A DNA stretch of 64,000 nt from an uncultured Helicobacteraceae bacterium. Lineage in GTDB: Bacteria; Campylobacterota; Campylobacteria; Campylobacterales; Helicobacteraceae. This document shows positions 33,481-42,688 of the stretch, one piece after another (within the stretch, counting starts at the first letter, position 1; each line of letters begins with the position of its first letter). A program made the position numbers and the translations under genes. The stretch is taken from NCBI GenBank assembly GCA_910578285.1, contig CAJTQL010000004.1, positions 92,529 through 156,528 of the forward strand, in the 5' to 3' direction. The notes beneath the pieces were generated by a model that was not told where the DNA came from, ran no database searches, and worked only from the letters and a program-made list of their open reading frames with translations.

Positions 33481-35202
33481 TTATTGTGCTGTACCATAAT
33501 AGAGCTGTGCAAATTCCTTGCAGTTTTGCAGCAACTCCTCATAGCTGCCCATCGCGATGATTTTGCCTTGCTGCACAAACGCGATTCTATCTGCTAGCTC
33601 AATTGTCGATAATCGATGTGCGATAATCAATGTGATTTTGTCGCGTATCACTTCTTTGAGTGTTTCTTTGAAGTTGCTTTCAGTCTTGTTGTCAAGCGCG
33701 CTCGTGGCTTCGTCTAGAATCAACACGCTTGGGTTTTGATAGAGTACGCGTGCAATCGCGATTCGTTGCCGCTGCCCGCCCGAAAGATTTGTGCCCGATT
33801 CTTCGAGCAATGTGTGAATCGTTTGCGGAAGATTGCTGACAAATTCCCATGCATGCGCTGCCTTAAGAGCCTCGATGACGCGAGATTCATCAATTTCTTC
33901 GCCATTTGCAAGCCCACTATATGCGACATTGTAGGCGATATTTTCATTAAAAATCGCGATTTTTTGAGTTACAACAGCGATATTTTGTCGCAGTGCGCGC
34001 ATATCAAACTCACGCACATCAACGCCATTCACGCGCACACAGCCGCTACAGGGGTCATAGAATCGCAAAATGAGATTCACAATCGAACTTTTTCCGCCTC
34101 CGCTGTTGCCAACAAGTGCGAGACTTTGCCCACGTTCGAGCGCAAAGCTCACGCCGTGCAGTGCCTCAATCTCATCATAGCGCAAATGCACAGAATCAAG
34201 TGCAAGTTTCTCAATGTGTGTGATGGGTTGTGTGCCGTTTATCATTGTTGATTCGCGGTTTTTGAGCTCGAAAATGCGTTCGCCTGATGCAATGGCGATT
34301 TGGAATTTGTTGTGCAGCTGGCTCAAGCGCTTGACGGGTTGATAGAGCAAAAAAAGAGCTGCCATGAATGAGAAAAATTCGGGCGCGTCCATATTGCCAT
34401 CAATCACCTGCACGCCGCCGATGAAAATCACGATTCCAGCTGCGATTCCGCCGAGTATTTCCATAATGGGCGAAGTCAGCTCGCTTGTTCGAGTCGAACG
34501 CATTCCAAGCTTAAGCAAGCGTTTGTTTTCTTTTTCAAACCGTTCTATCTCGAGATTTTCTGAACCATTCGCTTTGAGCATTTCGATATTGCCAAACACT
34601 TCCGTGAGCCGCGAGATAACATCAGCATTTTTTTCTTGCGTGTGTTTCGAGATTTTTTTCATTTTTCGTGCCAAAAACGACAAAGGCAAGAGTGCAGCAG
34701 GCAGCACAATGAGCCCATAGAAAGCAAGCTCGACGTTTTTATAGAATAATAGTACTAAGAGTCCAACGAGCGTCAGAGCCTCGCGCACAAATTCGGCGCA
34801 ATAGTTTGAAAGTGCTGCTTGCACCTGCCCTGTATCATACATCACACGCGCTAACAGCTCGCCGCTACGTTTTTGATTGAAAAACGCAAGCTCAAATGTG
34901 AGCATTTTGTGGAGTAAATCGTTGCGCAGCTTGAATATCACACGTTGTCCGATATAGGCGATAAAATAGGATTGGATATATGCGCCAACGGATTTGAGCG
35001 CATAGACGCCGACAAGAAGCAGCGGCAGAATATAGAGCAGCTCGCGGTCTTTTTGGATAAAGATTCCACCTAAGACGGGCTCGACAAGATGTGCGATTCC
35101 TGCTGTAGAAGCTGCAACAAGCATGCCGCCAATTATGGCATAGAAAAAATAGAGCCAATTGCCGTCAAGATAGGGCAGAAAACGTTGATAGAAGAGTTTC
35201 AT
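33481..35202 (-). CDS. msbA: MsbA-type lipid ABC exporter
   Basis: A 573-residue half-transporter with six N-terminal membrane spans fused to an ATPase: Walker A GNSGGGKSS, signature LSGGQRQR, Walker B VLILDEATSALD and switch His in IAHRLST. The fused layout and overall sequence fit MsbA, which flips lipid A-core across the inner membrane; a PglK/Wzk-type glycolipid flippase is the alternative. The ATG at 35202 gives the usual short cytoplasmic start MKLFYQRFLPYL; the frame extends 6 codons upstream. It follows the GNAT gene by 33 bases. Confidence 0.82.
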   Translation of the reverse strand: MKLFYQRFLPYLDGNWLYFFYAIIGGMLVAASTAGIAHLVEPVLGGIFIQKDRELLYILPLLLVGVYALKSVGAYIQSYFIAYIGQRVIFKLRNDLLHKMLTFELAFFNQKRSGELLARVMYDTGQVQAALSNYCAEFVREALTLVGLLVLLFYKNVELAFYGLIVLPAALLPLSFLARKMKKISKHTQEKNADVISRLTEVFGNIEMLKANGSENLEIERFEKENKRLLKLGMRSTRTSELTSPIMEILGGIAAGIVIFIGGVQVIDGNMDAPEFFSFMAALFLLYQPVKRLSQLHNKFQIAIASGERIFELKNRESTMINGTQPITHIEKLALDSVHLRYDEIEALHGVSFALERGQSLALVGNSGGGKSSIVNLILRFYDPCSGCVRVNGVDVREFDMRALRQNIAVVTQKIAIFNENIAYNVAYSGLANGEEIDESRVIEALKAAHAWEFVSNLPQTIHTLLEESGTNLSGGQRQRIAIARVLYQNPSVLILDEATSALDNKTESNFKETLKEVIRDKITLIIAHRLSTIELADRIAFVQQGKIIAMGSYEELLQNCKEFAQLYYGTAQ

Positions 35203-35235
35203 GAAACAATTGTAATGCAAGAATCCTAATAGATT

Positions 35236-35685
35236 TTAATGCGTCAGCAAGCGGTTATTTGCTGAATCGAGCGTGTAGGAGTAGAGGTTTGCATCATCAC
35301 GCAGCGACCAACCCAAATCATGCCAAAAGAGATTTCCGATTTCGTTGGTTTTGAATGCAATCAGGTTGATGTGTGTTGCGCCCTCTTTACGTAGGGATTC
35401 TATGGTGTGTTCGACCATGTGTTTGCCGATGTTTTGGTGGCGATATTCTTTGCGCACACAGACATGATAGAAATATGCGCAACGTCCGTCATAGCCGCAC
35501 AAGATACTACCAATGATTTGGTTATTGTGTTCAGCAATTGTGTTGGTGTGAGGATTGCGTTGCAAAAATTTGCGCAAGCCCTCAAAAGAATCATCGACTT
35601 GGTAGATGTAAAATCCCTCGATACTCTTCCATAATGCGAGCACAGAATCATAATCTTCGAGCTGCATCACCCGATAGCGCATCAT
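35236..35685 (-). CDS. GNAT-family N-acetyltransferase
   Basis: A 149-residue acetyltransferase of the RimI-like group. The acetyl-CoA-binding motif is VRKEYRHQNIGKHMVEH (R/Q-x-x-G-x-G/K form) and the preceding strand CGYDGRCAYFYHVCV is typical. Substrate unknown. Two adjacent ATG codons are available; GGAG lies 2-5 bases before them. It is immediately downstream of tmRNA on the same strand. Confidence 0.85.
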   Translation of the reverse strand: MMRYRVMQLEDYDSVLALWKSIEGFYIYQVDDSFEGLRKFLQRNPHTNTIAEHNNQIIGSILCGYDGRCAYFYHVCVRKEYRHQNIGKHMVEHTIESLRKEGATHINLIAFKTNEIGNLFWHDLGWSLRDDANLYSYTLDSANNRLLTH

Positions 35686-35699
35686 TTCTCCTTACGATT

Positions 35700-36070
35700 T
35701 GGTGGAGTCGTGGGGAATCGAACCCCAGTCCGAAAATCTGACCACTTAAATGTCTACATGTTTAGGCATAGTTTAAAACTTTATTGCTATCCTTAAAACT
35801 AGCCAAAACAAAATAGCAACGCAACCTAAAATCTTTGCCCCAATGCTTGGTAACACAGAGGCGCATCTAGCGGGTTATGACGATTTGCAAAGATAGCTAG
35901 AATCTCCAAGCAAATCGGCTCCGAAGAGTTGTTAAACTTACGCGACTTTTGCGTAAGCTGGAGCGTAGTTTGTATTGTTTGCGTTTACTTGACGCGGATA
36001 GTTTTAGGGTATATCCAAACCCACATGCAATTCAAGCTCACAAACTCCCGTCGAAAGCCAAGTCGACCCC
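35700..36070 (-). ncRNA. ssrA: Transfer-messenger RNA (tmRNA)
   Basis: The 371-nt gene rescues stalled ribosomes. Its 5' end starts GGGGTCGACTTGGCTTTCGACG and its 3' end has the T-arm GGTTCGATTCCCC and the encoded ACTCCACCA tail, so the tRNA-like ends pair. The reading frame at 35938-35988 gives the tag VNANNTNYAPAYAKVA before TAA, with the hydrophobic end that directs degradation. This is the one-piece form, and the tag end matches Helicobacter tags. Confidence 0.96.
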
Positions 36071-36086
36071 TTGAGCGTAAGCGGGA

Positions 36087-36115
36087 ATTATAGTACGTTT
36101 TAGCTATTTTGTCAA
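36087..36115 (-). promoter_or_regulatory. Consensus sigma-70 promoter of ssrA
   Basis: On the minus strand TTGACA (36110-36115) and TATAAT (36087-36092) are separated by exactly 17 bases, a perfect match to the consensus. Transcription would start about 10 bases before the mature tmRNA 5' end. It is the only promoter in this window with both boxes perfect. Confidence 0.85.
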
Positions 36116-36511
36116 GGAGCTGTATTTACTTTGTTTGAAGTTTATTAAGAGTAGATTTTCTTGTTCTATGACAATGAGGAATCATTATAAAAATTAGAGC
36201 CAAAGGAACAATTCGACAGAAATCTTGAACAATGCTAAGCAGAGGACAGAAAATTTTATCAAAATCAATTGGCTATTCTAGTTAATCCTGATTTACCATT
36301 TTTATATTTCAACCTCTTTCTATGGATTTTGTCTATATTCTACTATGAGACAACATTTACAACGTGTTTGCATGCTAGTCATTCTTTCACAGAAATTAAA
36401 AATATTTTTAGCTTGTGTGCAGGAGTTTTGTTTAGATTGCTCAAATAGATTTCGTGGTGCGCCCTTGCGAGATTATTTTGCCGATGTCATTTGCAAACCA
36501 TATATGATTGA
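36116..36511. other. AT-rich intergenic region, no convincing gene
   Basis: About 400 bases between the ssrA promoter and the aminopeptidase P stop. The region is more AT-rich than the genes around it. An open frame of 47 codons on the minus strand (inside 36320-36470) and an 83-codon frame on the plus strand lack ribosome-binding sites and family resemblance. It may hold a decayed gene; I can support nothing specific. Confidence 0.4.
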
Positions 36512-38260
36512 TTATTTTGGGCAGGTTCTCTTTGCAAGCCATTCGCGCGCTGCGCCACTAAGATGTGGCGAAAGCAGCTCCCAAACGCGCGTGTGATAGG
36601 AATCAAGCCATTCTTTTTGCGATTGTGTGAGCATTGCGCATACAATCAGCTGCGGCTCAAAGGGGCAGAGGGTGAGCGGCACAAACTCCAAGAATCCTGC
36701 ATGCGCGCTTGGCGCGGCGACAACGAGGTTTTCGAGCCGAATGCCCCATTGTCCTTCGCGATAGATTCCGGGTTCAATTGAGGTAACCATGCCTGCATGC
36801 ACTTGCGTTCGCTCCGAAATAGGAGCGTTTAGTGAGAGGCTTTGTGGTCCTTCGTGTACATTCAGAAAATATCCCACACCATGCCCTGTTCCATGCGCAT
36901 AATCAAGCCCTTCGTGCCACAGCGGCGCACGCGCAATGCTATCCAGCAGCGGCATGGCAATTTTTTCAGGGAATCGTGCCTGTGCAATCGCGATATGCGC
37001 TTGCAAAACGAGCGTGTAGTCGCGTTTTTGCGCATCGTTTGGTTTGCCCACAGGCACAACGCGCGTGATGTCGGTCGTGCCGTCCAGATATTGCGCGCCC
37101 GAATCAATCAACAAGAGATTGTCTCCGACAAGCTTTGCGCATGTGCCGCGCTTGGCTTGGTAGTGTGGCAAAGCACCATTTGCGCCAAAGCCCGCGATTG
37201 TCGCGAAACTATTGCCGACATAATGTTCCATTTCCGCACGAAATGCCGTGAGATGCGTGTCGATGTCGTATTCATCTAGCTCTTTGGCTAGGAGCGCTTG
37301 TTCAAGCCATGTAAAAAACCGACAGAGTGCGATTCCATCGCGAATCATCGCATCTTGAATCCGCGCAATCACTGCTTCACTCTTGCAAGCCTTTTGCAGG
37401 GTGCTTGGCGCAAGCTCCTCGTGCAATGTGTTGCCATTTTGTTGCAAAATGTGTGCTGTGCGCGTGGTGATTCTATCGACAAGCACATCTTTTTTCTTGA
37501 GCTTGGCGAGCTCTTTTTGCGCATGCTTGTATGGGAAGAGGCAAAAGCCATCGGCATACAGCTCTTTTTGCAATGATTTTGGTAGAGATTTGATATGTAA
37601 AAAGAGTTGCGCCTCATTTTTAGAAATGAGCAAAAAGGCAAAGAACACGGGATTGTATAAAATATCGCTGCCACGTAGATTTGTTATCCACGCAATATCA
37701 TCAAGACTGCTGATATAATGCCATTGTGCGCCCATTTGCTGCATTTTGGTGCGCACATCGCGCAGCTTTTGTACCCTCGAAACATCGAGCTCATGTGCAT
37801 AAATCTCATGTGTAACGCGCTTTGGTCGTTCTTTCCAGATGTTTCCAATGCAATCACAATCGATAAGCAAGGCGGGATTGAGCAGATTGCAGAGTTCTTT
37901 GTAGGCAGCTAAAGGTAGAATTGAAAAGTCGATTCCGATTTTCCAGCCTTTTTTGCTAAAGTTTGCAAGCTGCTGTCTATAATTTCTTACTGCACTTTGT
38001 TTTTCGAGCACAACATCACTTGGCAGCTGCCGCAATGCTTGCTCAAAATAACGCCCGTCTGTCCAAAGCCCAGCGTAATCATGCGTAACCACGAGCGTGC
38101 CCGCGCTGCCGTCAAATCCGCAAAGCCATTGCACAGCTTGATAGTGCTCTGACAAGTATTCATTCAGATGTGGGTCAGAATTGAGAATCACACACACATC
38201 AAGATGATTTTCCCGCATGTTTTTGCGCAATAATTCAAGACGTTTTTTATAAATTTTCAT
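36512..38260 (-). CDS. pepP: Xaa-Pro aminopeptidase (M24 family)
   Basis: A 582-residue long-form aminopeptidase P with two creatinase-like N-terminal domains and a C-terminal pita-bread domain. Metal ligands are visible in LIDSGAQYLDGTTDITR (two Asp), the His of GTGHGVGYFLNVHEGP, and Glu residues in SIEPGIY and GIRLENLV. It removes N-terminal residues before proline. The ATG at 38260 is preceded by AAAGGA. It is the last gene of a long minus-strand series. Confidence 0.92.
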   Translation of the reverse strand: MKIYKKRLELLRKNMRENHLDVCVILNSDPHLNEYLSEHYQAVQWLCGFDGSAGTLVVTHDYAGLWTDGRYFEQALRQLPSDVVLEKQSAVRNYRQQLANFSKKGWKIGIDFSILPLAAYKELCNLLNPALLIDCDCIGNIWKERPKRVTHEIYAHELDVSRVQKLRDVRTKMQQMGAQWHYISSLDDIAWITNLRGSDILYNPVFFAFLLISKNEAQLFLHIKSLPKSLQKELYADGFCLFPYKHAQKELAKLKKKDVLVDRITTRTAHILQQNGNTLHEELAPSTLQKACKSEAVIARIQDAMIRDGIALCRFFTWLEQALLAKELDEYDIDTHLTAFRAEMEHYVGNSFATIAGFGANGALPHYQAKRGTCAKLVGDNLLLIDSGAQYLDGTTDITRVVPVGKPNDAQKRDYTLVLQAHIAIAQARFPEKIAMPLLDSIARAPLWHEGLDYAHGTGHGVGYFLNVHEGPQSLSLNAPISERTQVHAGMVTSIEPGIYREGQWGIRLENLVVAAPSAHAGFLEFVPLTLCPFEPQLIVCAMLTQSQKEWLDSYHTRVWELLSPHLSGAAREWLAKRTCPK

Positions 38261-38270
38261 AAATTTCCTT

Positions 38271-38570
38271 TTATTCAAAATCAAGAATCAAATAGCGAAA
38301 TTTTAAATCCTCAAGTTGTTTTTTTAGGTGCTTATTCTCTTCAAGTAGTGCGTTTGCTTGCGTTTGGAGTTGGAGAATATCGCGGCTAATATAATAGATA
38401 TTGCTCCGAATATAGATTTTGGGCACAAAAAGTGCGAGCACCAAAAAGAGGATACCAAAGATTGTTAGAAGGTTTTTGAGGTTAAGATTTGTGCTCTCTT
38501 CGCGGTAGCGGGCGTATTCATCGAGCAATTGTTCTTTTTCTTTGGAAGTCATTTCGATTTTCTCGTCCAT
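38271..38570 (-). CDS. FtsL-like small membrane protein
   Basis: A 99-residue protein with a cytoplasmic N-terminus, one membrane span (~residues 32-52) and a periplasmic leucine-zipper-like helix (ISRDILQLQTQANALLEENK). This topology, size and position directly after rsmH match FtsL, a divisome scaffold with FtsB and FtsQ. Sequence identity to FtsL is always low, so position and topology carry the assignment. Start overlaps the rsmH stop by one base (TAATG). Confidence 0.7.
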   Translation of the reverse strand: MDEKIEMTSKEKEQLLDEYARYREESTNLNLKNLLTIFGILFLVLALFVPKIYIRSNIYYISRDILQLQTQANALLEENKHLKKQLEDLKFRYLILDFE

Positions 38571-39472
38571 TACTTTTCCTTGTTGTAGAAACGAAATGCG
38601 CGTAATCTTGCGCTTCTTGAACGCACGTTGTTCGCAATTTCTTCAATACTGGGCTTGATAGGCTTTTTGGTTAGAATTTCACCCAATGCATGGTTGTTGC
38701 CACACTCGCAACGCGTTGCAAATGGTGGGCAGATGCATGACTTTGCAAAATCTTTGAAGCTTTGTTTCACTATCGAATCTTCGAGTGAATGAAACGAAAT
38801 GAGCGCAAGAATTTGTGTCTTGTTGCGTGCGCTTGCAAGCAAATGTGCAAGCTGCTCAAGCTCATCATTGACTTCGATTCGGAGCGCCTGAAAGGCGAGC
38901 GTTGCAGGGTGAAGCGTGGTATGGTGCAAATGTTGCGTGATGAATTCTGCAAGTTCGCGCGCGGATTCAAAAGGCTTTTGCTTGCGCCGTTCGCTAATCA
39001 AAGCGGCGAGCTTTTTGGATTCACGCACATCACCGCGCTTGAAGATTTGTTCGAGTGAATCTTTAGGGTAGCGGTTGACAATCTCTTTTGCGTTGAGAAT
39101 CTGCTTTTGGTCCATGCGCATATCGAGCGTTTCGGAACGAAATCCAAAACCGCGAGCAGACGTGTCGAGCTGATAGCTTGAGACGCCCAAATCGGCAAGG
39201 ATTCCAACAACATGTGTGGATTCTAAAAGCGCGCCAATGTTGCCAAAACAGCCCCAATGCGCGACAAAACGCTCGCCAAAATGTGCAAGTTTTTTTGATG
39301 CGAGCTCGATTGTCTCGCTATCGCGGTCGATTCCAATGATTCGCACATGTGGATTTTGGGCAAGAATTGCCGCGCTATGCCCGCCAAACCCCAACGTGCA
39401 GTCGATAATCACGCCTTGCAGGTCTGCAAAGAGCGCACACACTTCGTTGCACAAAACGGGGAGATGTGCCAT
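38570..39472 (-). CDS. rsmH: 16S rRNA m4C1402 methyltransferase
   Basis: RsmH methylates N4 of C1402 in 16S rRNA. The 300-residue protein has the SAM-binding GFGGHSAAIL, the ILADLGVSSYQLD motif, FSFHSLEDSIVK and the C-terminal KPIKPSIEEIANNVRSRSARLR (only key residues KPI-P-EE-N-RSRSA cited). Start and stop overlap neighbours by one base each, so it is tightly coupled to the malic enzyme upstream and the FtsL-like gene downstream. Confidence 0.96.
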   Translation of the reverse strand: MAHLPVLCNEVCALFADLQGVIIDCTLGFGGHSAAILAQNPHVRIIGIDRDSETIELASKKLAHFGERFVAHWGCFGNIGALLESTHVVGILADLGVSSYQLDTSARGFGFRSETLDMRMDQKQILNAKEIVNRYPKDSLEQIFKRGDVRESKKLAALISERRKQKPFESARELAEFITQHLHHTTLHPATLAFQALRIEVNDELEQLAHLLASARNKTQILALISFHSLEDSIVKQSFKDFAKSCICPPFATRCECGNNHALGEILTKKPIKPSIEEIANNVRSRSARLRAFRFYNKEK

Positions 39473-40686
39473 TACAATTCAAGCCGCGAAACTTTGCTTT
39501 CTACCGCTGCTTTTGCGATTGCGCCCGAAACAAATTCATTGAGTCGTGGGTCAAAAGCAGACGGAATGAGATATTCTCTGCCAAAGTGCAAATCTTTGCC
39601 AAACATGACTGATAGTTCGTGTGGCACATCGAATCGCGCAAGCTCGGCGAGTGAATGTGCGGCAGCGAGCTTCATTTCTTCATTGATACACGAGGCGCGC
39701 ACGCGCAAAGCGCCTTTGAATATATAGGGAAAACCAAGCACATTGTTGATTTGGTTGGGATAATCGCTGCGCCCTGTTGCCATCAGGACATCAGCTCGTG
39801 CTGCTTTTGCGACTTCAGGCATGATTTCTGGGACAGGATTGCTCATTGCAAACACCATTGGGTCTTTGTTCATGTCTGCAATGTCTTCGGGCTGAATCAA
39901 ATTGGCGCGCGCAAGCCCGAGCAAGACATCAGCGCCCTTGAGAGCTTCTTTGAAGGTTGCAAATTTTTCGTGGCTTATAAATTCTTTTTTGATGGCGTTG
40001 AGGTCAGTGCGTGTGTCGTTCACAAGCCCGCGCGAATCGAACATGAGGATCTCGCCCACGCCAAGTTGCTTGTAGATTCGTGCGCATGAAATGGCTGCTG
40101 CGCCCGCGCCAATCACAACAACGCGTAAATTGTGCATTTCTTTGTGGGTGAGCATGGTTGCGTTGATGAGAGCGGCGGCGGAGATGATTGCCGTTCCATG
40201 TTGGTCATCATGCATCACGGGAATATCGAGCTCTTTGATGAGGCGCTCTTCGATATGAAAGCATGCAGGAGATGCGATGTCTTCGAGGTTGATTCCACCA
40301 AAAGTGGGCGCAATGGCTTTGACAATCTCGACAAATTTATCGGGGTCTTTTTCGTTCACTTCAATATCGAACGCATCGATATTGGCGAATTTTTTGAATA
40401 ACACTGCCTTGCCTTCCATGACTGGTTTGCACGCGAGCGCACCAACATTGCCAAGTCCAAGGCATGCTGTACCATTGCTAATCACAGCGACAAGATGTCC
40501 TTTAGAGGTGTATTCGAAAGCCGCGAGTGGATTTTTGCGGATTGTCTCGACAGGAATCGCTACACCGGGTGTGTAGGCAAGCGAAAGGTCTCGTTCATTC
40601 TCGAGTCCACGGCGGGGCATGATTTGAATCTTGCCTCCTTGGTGATAGCCCAAAGCTTCGGGGTAATGTTTGATGATGTCTTCCAT
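39472..40686 (-). CDS. Malic enzyme (NAD(P)-dependent)
   Basis: The 404-residue short bacterial malic enzyme decarboxylates malate to pyruvate. Seen are the SLAYTPGVA segment with the catalytic tyrosine, the AVISNGTACLGLGNVG start of the nucleotide-binding domain, the metal-binding DDQHGTAIIS, and the Rossmann motif VIGAGAAAISCA. No phosphotransacetylase-like tail is fused, unlike MaeB. It lies 9 bases after plsC. Confidence 0.94.
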   Translation of the reverse strand: MEDIIKHYPEALGYHQGGKIQIMPRRGLENERDLSLAYTPGVAIPVETIRKNPLAAFEYTSKGHLVAVISNGTACLGLGNVGALACKPVMEGKAVLFKKFANIDAFDIEVNEKDPDKFVEIVKAIAPTFGGINLEDIASPACFHIEERLIKELDIPVMHDDQHGTAIISAAALINATMLTHKEMHNLRVVVIGAGAAAISCARIYKQLGVGEILMFDSRGLVNDTRTDLNAIKKEFISHEKFATFKEALKGADVLLGLARANLIQPEDIADMNKDPMVFAMSNPVPEIMPEVAKAARADVLMATGRSDYPNQINNVLGFPYIFKGALRVRASCINEEMKLAAAHSLAELARFDVPHELSVMFGKDLHFGREYLIPSAFDPRLNEFVSGAIAKAAVESKVSRLEL

Positions 40687-40695
40687 ATTGTTCCT

Positions 40696-41436
40696 TTATT
40701 CTTGTGGTTGATAATGTTGCATATAGCATGTATGCATTTCTTCGCGCAAAGCAGCAAACCAATCGGTGGATTCGTTGTTGCTTTGCAAATCTGTGTCTGC
40801 GGGTTTTGCTTTTTCTTTGGGGACAAAATCGCGCGCGCTCAATGGCACAAAGAGAGATTCGCCACCACCAACAAGCAGCTTGCCGATATCGAAAAATCGC
40901 CGCGTGTGCACAACAACGATGGGCTGGTAACGTAGATTGTATTTCTCAATCAAAAGTTTTGCCCCATTTTTGAAGGGCAGAAAATCCTCTTTGCCTGCAC
41001 TCCGCGTGCCTTCGGGGAAGATGGCAAGGATTCGGTTCTCTTCTAGCCGCTCTTTTGCGAGCTTAAATAGCATGACGAGTGAACGTTTGTCTTCACGATC
41101 GAGCAAAATCATCTTGGGTGCTTTGAGCGCATGCCCATAGAAAAAAAGGTCGCCAAGCTCTTTTTTGGCAACCCAACACAAATCGCCGGGATAGAATGCT
41201 TCAAGAAATATCACATCAAGATAACTTTGATGATTGAGAATAACGACTTGCGCACTTGTGTCAAACTCGCCTTCCACACGCACTTTGATATGAAAAAGTG
41301 TCATAAACCATGTCCCACACCAACGGCGAAAACGCCTTTGTTGTTTTGGAATAAGATACATAAGCGCGATAATAAACGGGACAACGGTGAATGTGTAGAT
41401 GTAGGACAAAATGCCCTTTAGCTTTCTAGTGTTCAA
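40696..41436 (-). CDS. plsC: 1-acyl-sn-glycerol-3-phosphate acyltransferase
   Basis: PlsC adds the second acyl chain to form phosphatidic acid. The 246-residue protein has a membrane span near the N-terminus, the catalytic NHQSYLD (NHxxxxD) and the substrate-binding FPEGTRS. A hydrophilic tail of about 50 residues follows the core. It overlaps the SH3-domain gene by 11 bases. Confidence 0.93.
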   Translation of the reverse strand: MNTRKLKGILSYIYTFTVVPFIIALMYLIPKQQRRFRRWCGTWFMTLFHIKVRVEGEFDTSAQVVILNHQSYLDVIFLEAFYPGDLCWVAKKELGDLFFYGHALKAPKMILLDREDKRSLVMLFKLAKERLEENRILAIFPEGTRSAGKEDFLPFKNGAKLLIEKYNLRYQPIVVVHTRRFFDIGKLLVGGGESLFVPLSARDFVPKEKAKPADTDLQSNNESTDWFAALREEMHTCYMQHYQPQE

Positions 41437-42688
41437 CTTCTTCTCTCCTTACCCAGCCAATGCGTCCATCATTGGTTACGATTTTGTAAAATCCATTGCG
41501 CTTATCGAGAATCTCGACAGAGAGTGGGGATTCTTGGCGAATAATCACGGTGGAATTGAAAGTCGGCAGGATTTTCACTTCGGCATTGGGCAATAATCGT
41601 GCTGTGTCGGTAATGAATATATCAACAATAAAATAGGCAATCACAAGTGCGATACCACACAGACACAGCCATGAGCGCGTGATAGCAAAGGCGATTAGCA
41701 GGAACAAAATCGCGCCGCTACCAACGCTAATTTGAAATAGGCTAATTGTTCGTTTGGGCTTGAGGTCGCTTTGGGTGCTGACGCGATCATCGATAGGTAC
41801 ATTAGAAATTGTGATTCGATGAAATTGGAAATCTTGTGTGCTGAAATAATCAAATGCTATGGGTTCGACTTCTTTGGGGATAATGACATAATAAATAATT
41901 GAGGATTTCTCTGGGCTCATCACACCGCTTTCGTAATTTTGGCGAGGGTAATGACCGATGCGCAAATCTTGGATATTGGAGATTCCTGTGCTAATGGCAA
42001 ACACGGCGAGATTGTTTTGCGTGTCGTAGCTCGTGATTTTGTAATCATCAAGCGAGAAATCAGATGCAATGACATGGCTAAACAGAGGGTTGCCGCTAAG
42101 TGTGATTGCCTGCCCGCTAGTGGCGCTGATTTCTTGCGAAAGCTCGCCGCCTTGTACTTCGATAGCGACCTTGAGTTTGGGAATTGTGAAATTCGCGCTT
42201 TTGATTTGTGCATAGAATGTGTTATTGAAAGTGCCATCACTATTTTGTCGCCATGGCGAATCGTCATTGAGGATAATGACGCTATTGTCGCCAACAAAAG
42301 TTGTTTCAATCGAACCTTGTAGCTCACCAAAAACCACAAGTTTATAGGACAAAGGCACAACCTCGCCGACATAAAGTGTTCGCGAAAGCGGGTTGAGATG
42401 CGAAAGATAGAGACTACGCGCGCTGCCTTGTTCTGTCACGTTTGGTTGTTCGGGCAATTCAGATGGATTTGCGAGATTGGGCGTGGGTAATTGTTCAATC
42501 GTTTGTGTGGGCGGTGGCGGAACAACGCCAAATGTAGAATCGCTTGGATTTATCTCTTCGAGTTCTAAAGCGCTTTCGTTTTCGATGCTTTGGAAGATTT
42601 CTTCACGTGCTTTTTGAATCTGTTCAGCTTGCGTGAGCGCAAAAAGAGGAGCAAGGAGATACAAGAAAAAGAAAACAGCTTTTAGCAA
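41426..42688 (-). CDS. Membrane protein with C-terminal SH3b domain
   Basis: A 420-residue protein with a signal peptide (FFFLYLLAPLFALTQA), a proline-rich low-complexity segment (VVPPPPTQT), a large beta-rich periplasmic part, a pair of membrane segments (~residues 315-365), and a C-terminal bacterial SH3 domain ending GRIGWVRREEVEH. SH3b domains often bind peptidoglycan or partner proteins. The overall plan resembles BatD-like proteins with an SH3b tail. Function unknown. It overlaps purQ by 7 bases. Confidence 0.78.
   Translation of the reverse strand: MLKAVFFFLYLLAPLFALTQAEQIQKAREEIFQSIENESALELEEINPSDSTFGVVPPPPTQTIEQLPTPNLANPSELPEQPNVTEQGSARSLYLSHLNPLSRTLYVGEVVPLSYKLVVFGELQGSIETTFVGDNSVIILNDDSPWRQNSDGTFNNTFYAQIKSANFTIPKLKVAIEVQGGELSQEISATSGQAITLSGNPLFSHVIASDFSLDDYKITSYDTQNNLAVFAISTGISNIQDLRIGHYPRQNYESGVMSPEKSSIIYYVIIPKEVEPIAFDYFSTQDFQFHRITISNVPIDDRVSTQSDLKPKRTISLFQISVGSGAILFLLIAFAITRSWLCLCGIALVIAYFIVDIFITDTARLLPNAEVKILPTFNSTVIIRQESPLSVEILDKRNGFYKIVTNDGRIGWVRREEVEH

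Noticed and set aside
33481..35202. Assignment of the ABC exporter as PglK flippase, to match the sequons in the binding lipoprotein
   Set aside because: Overall sequence and lack of neighbouring glycan genes fit MsbA better; PglK remains only an alternative.
36345..36596. 83-codon frame in the AT-rich gap
   Set aside because: No ribosome-binding site, runs into the aminopeptidase gene on the opposite strand, no family resemblance.
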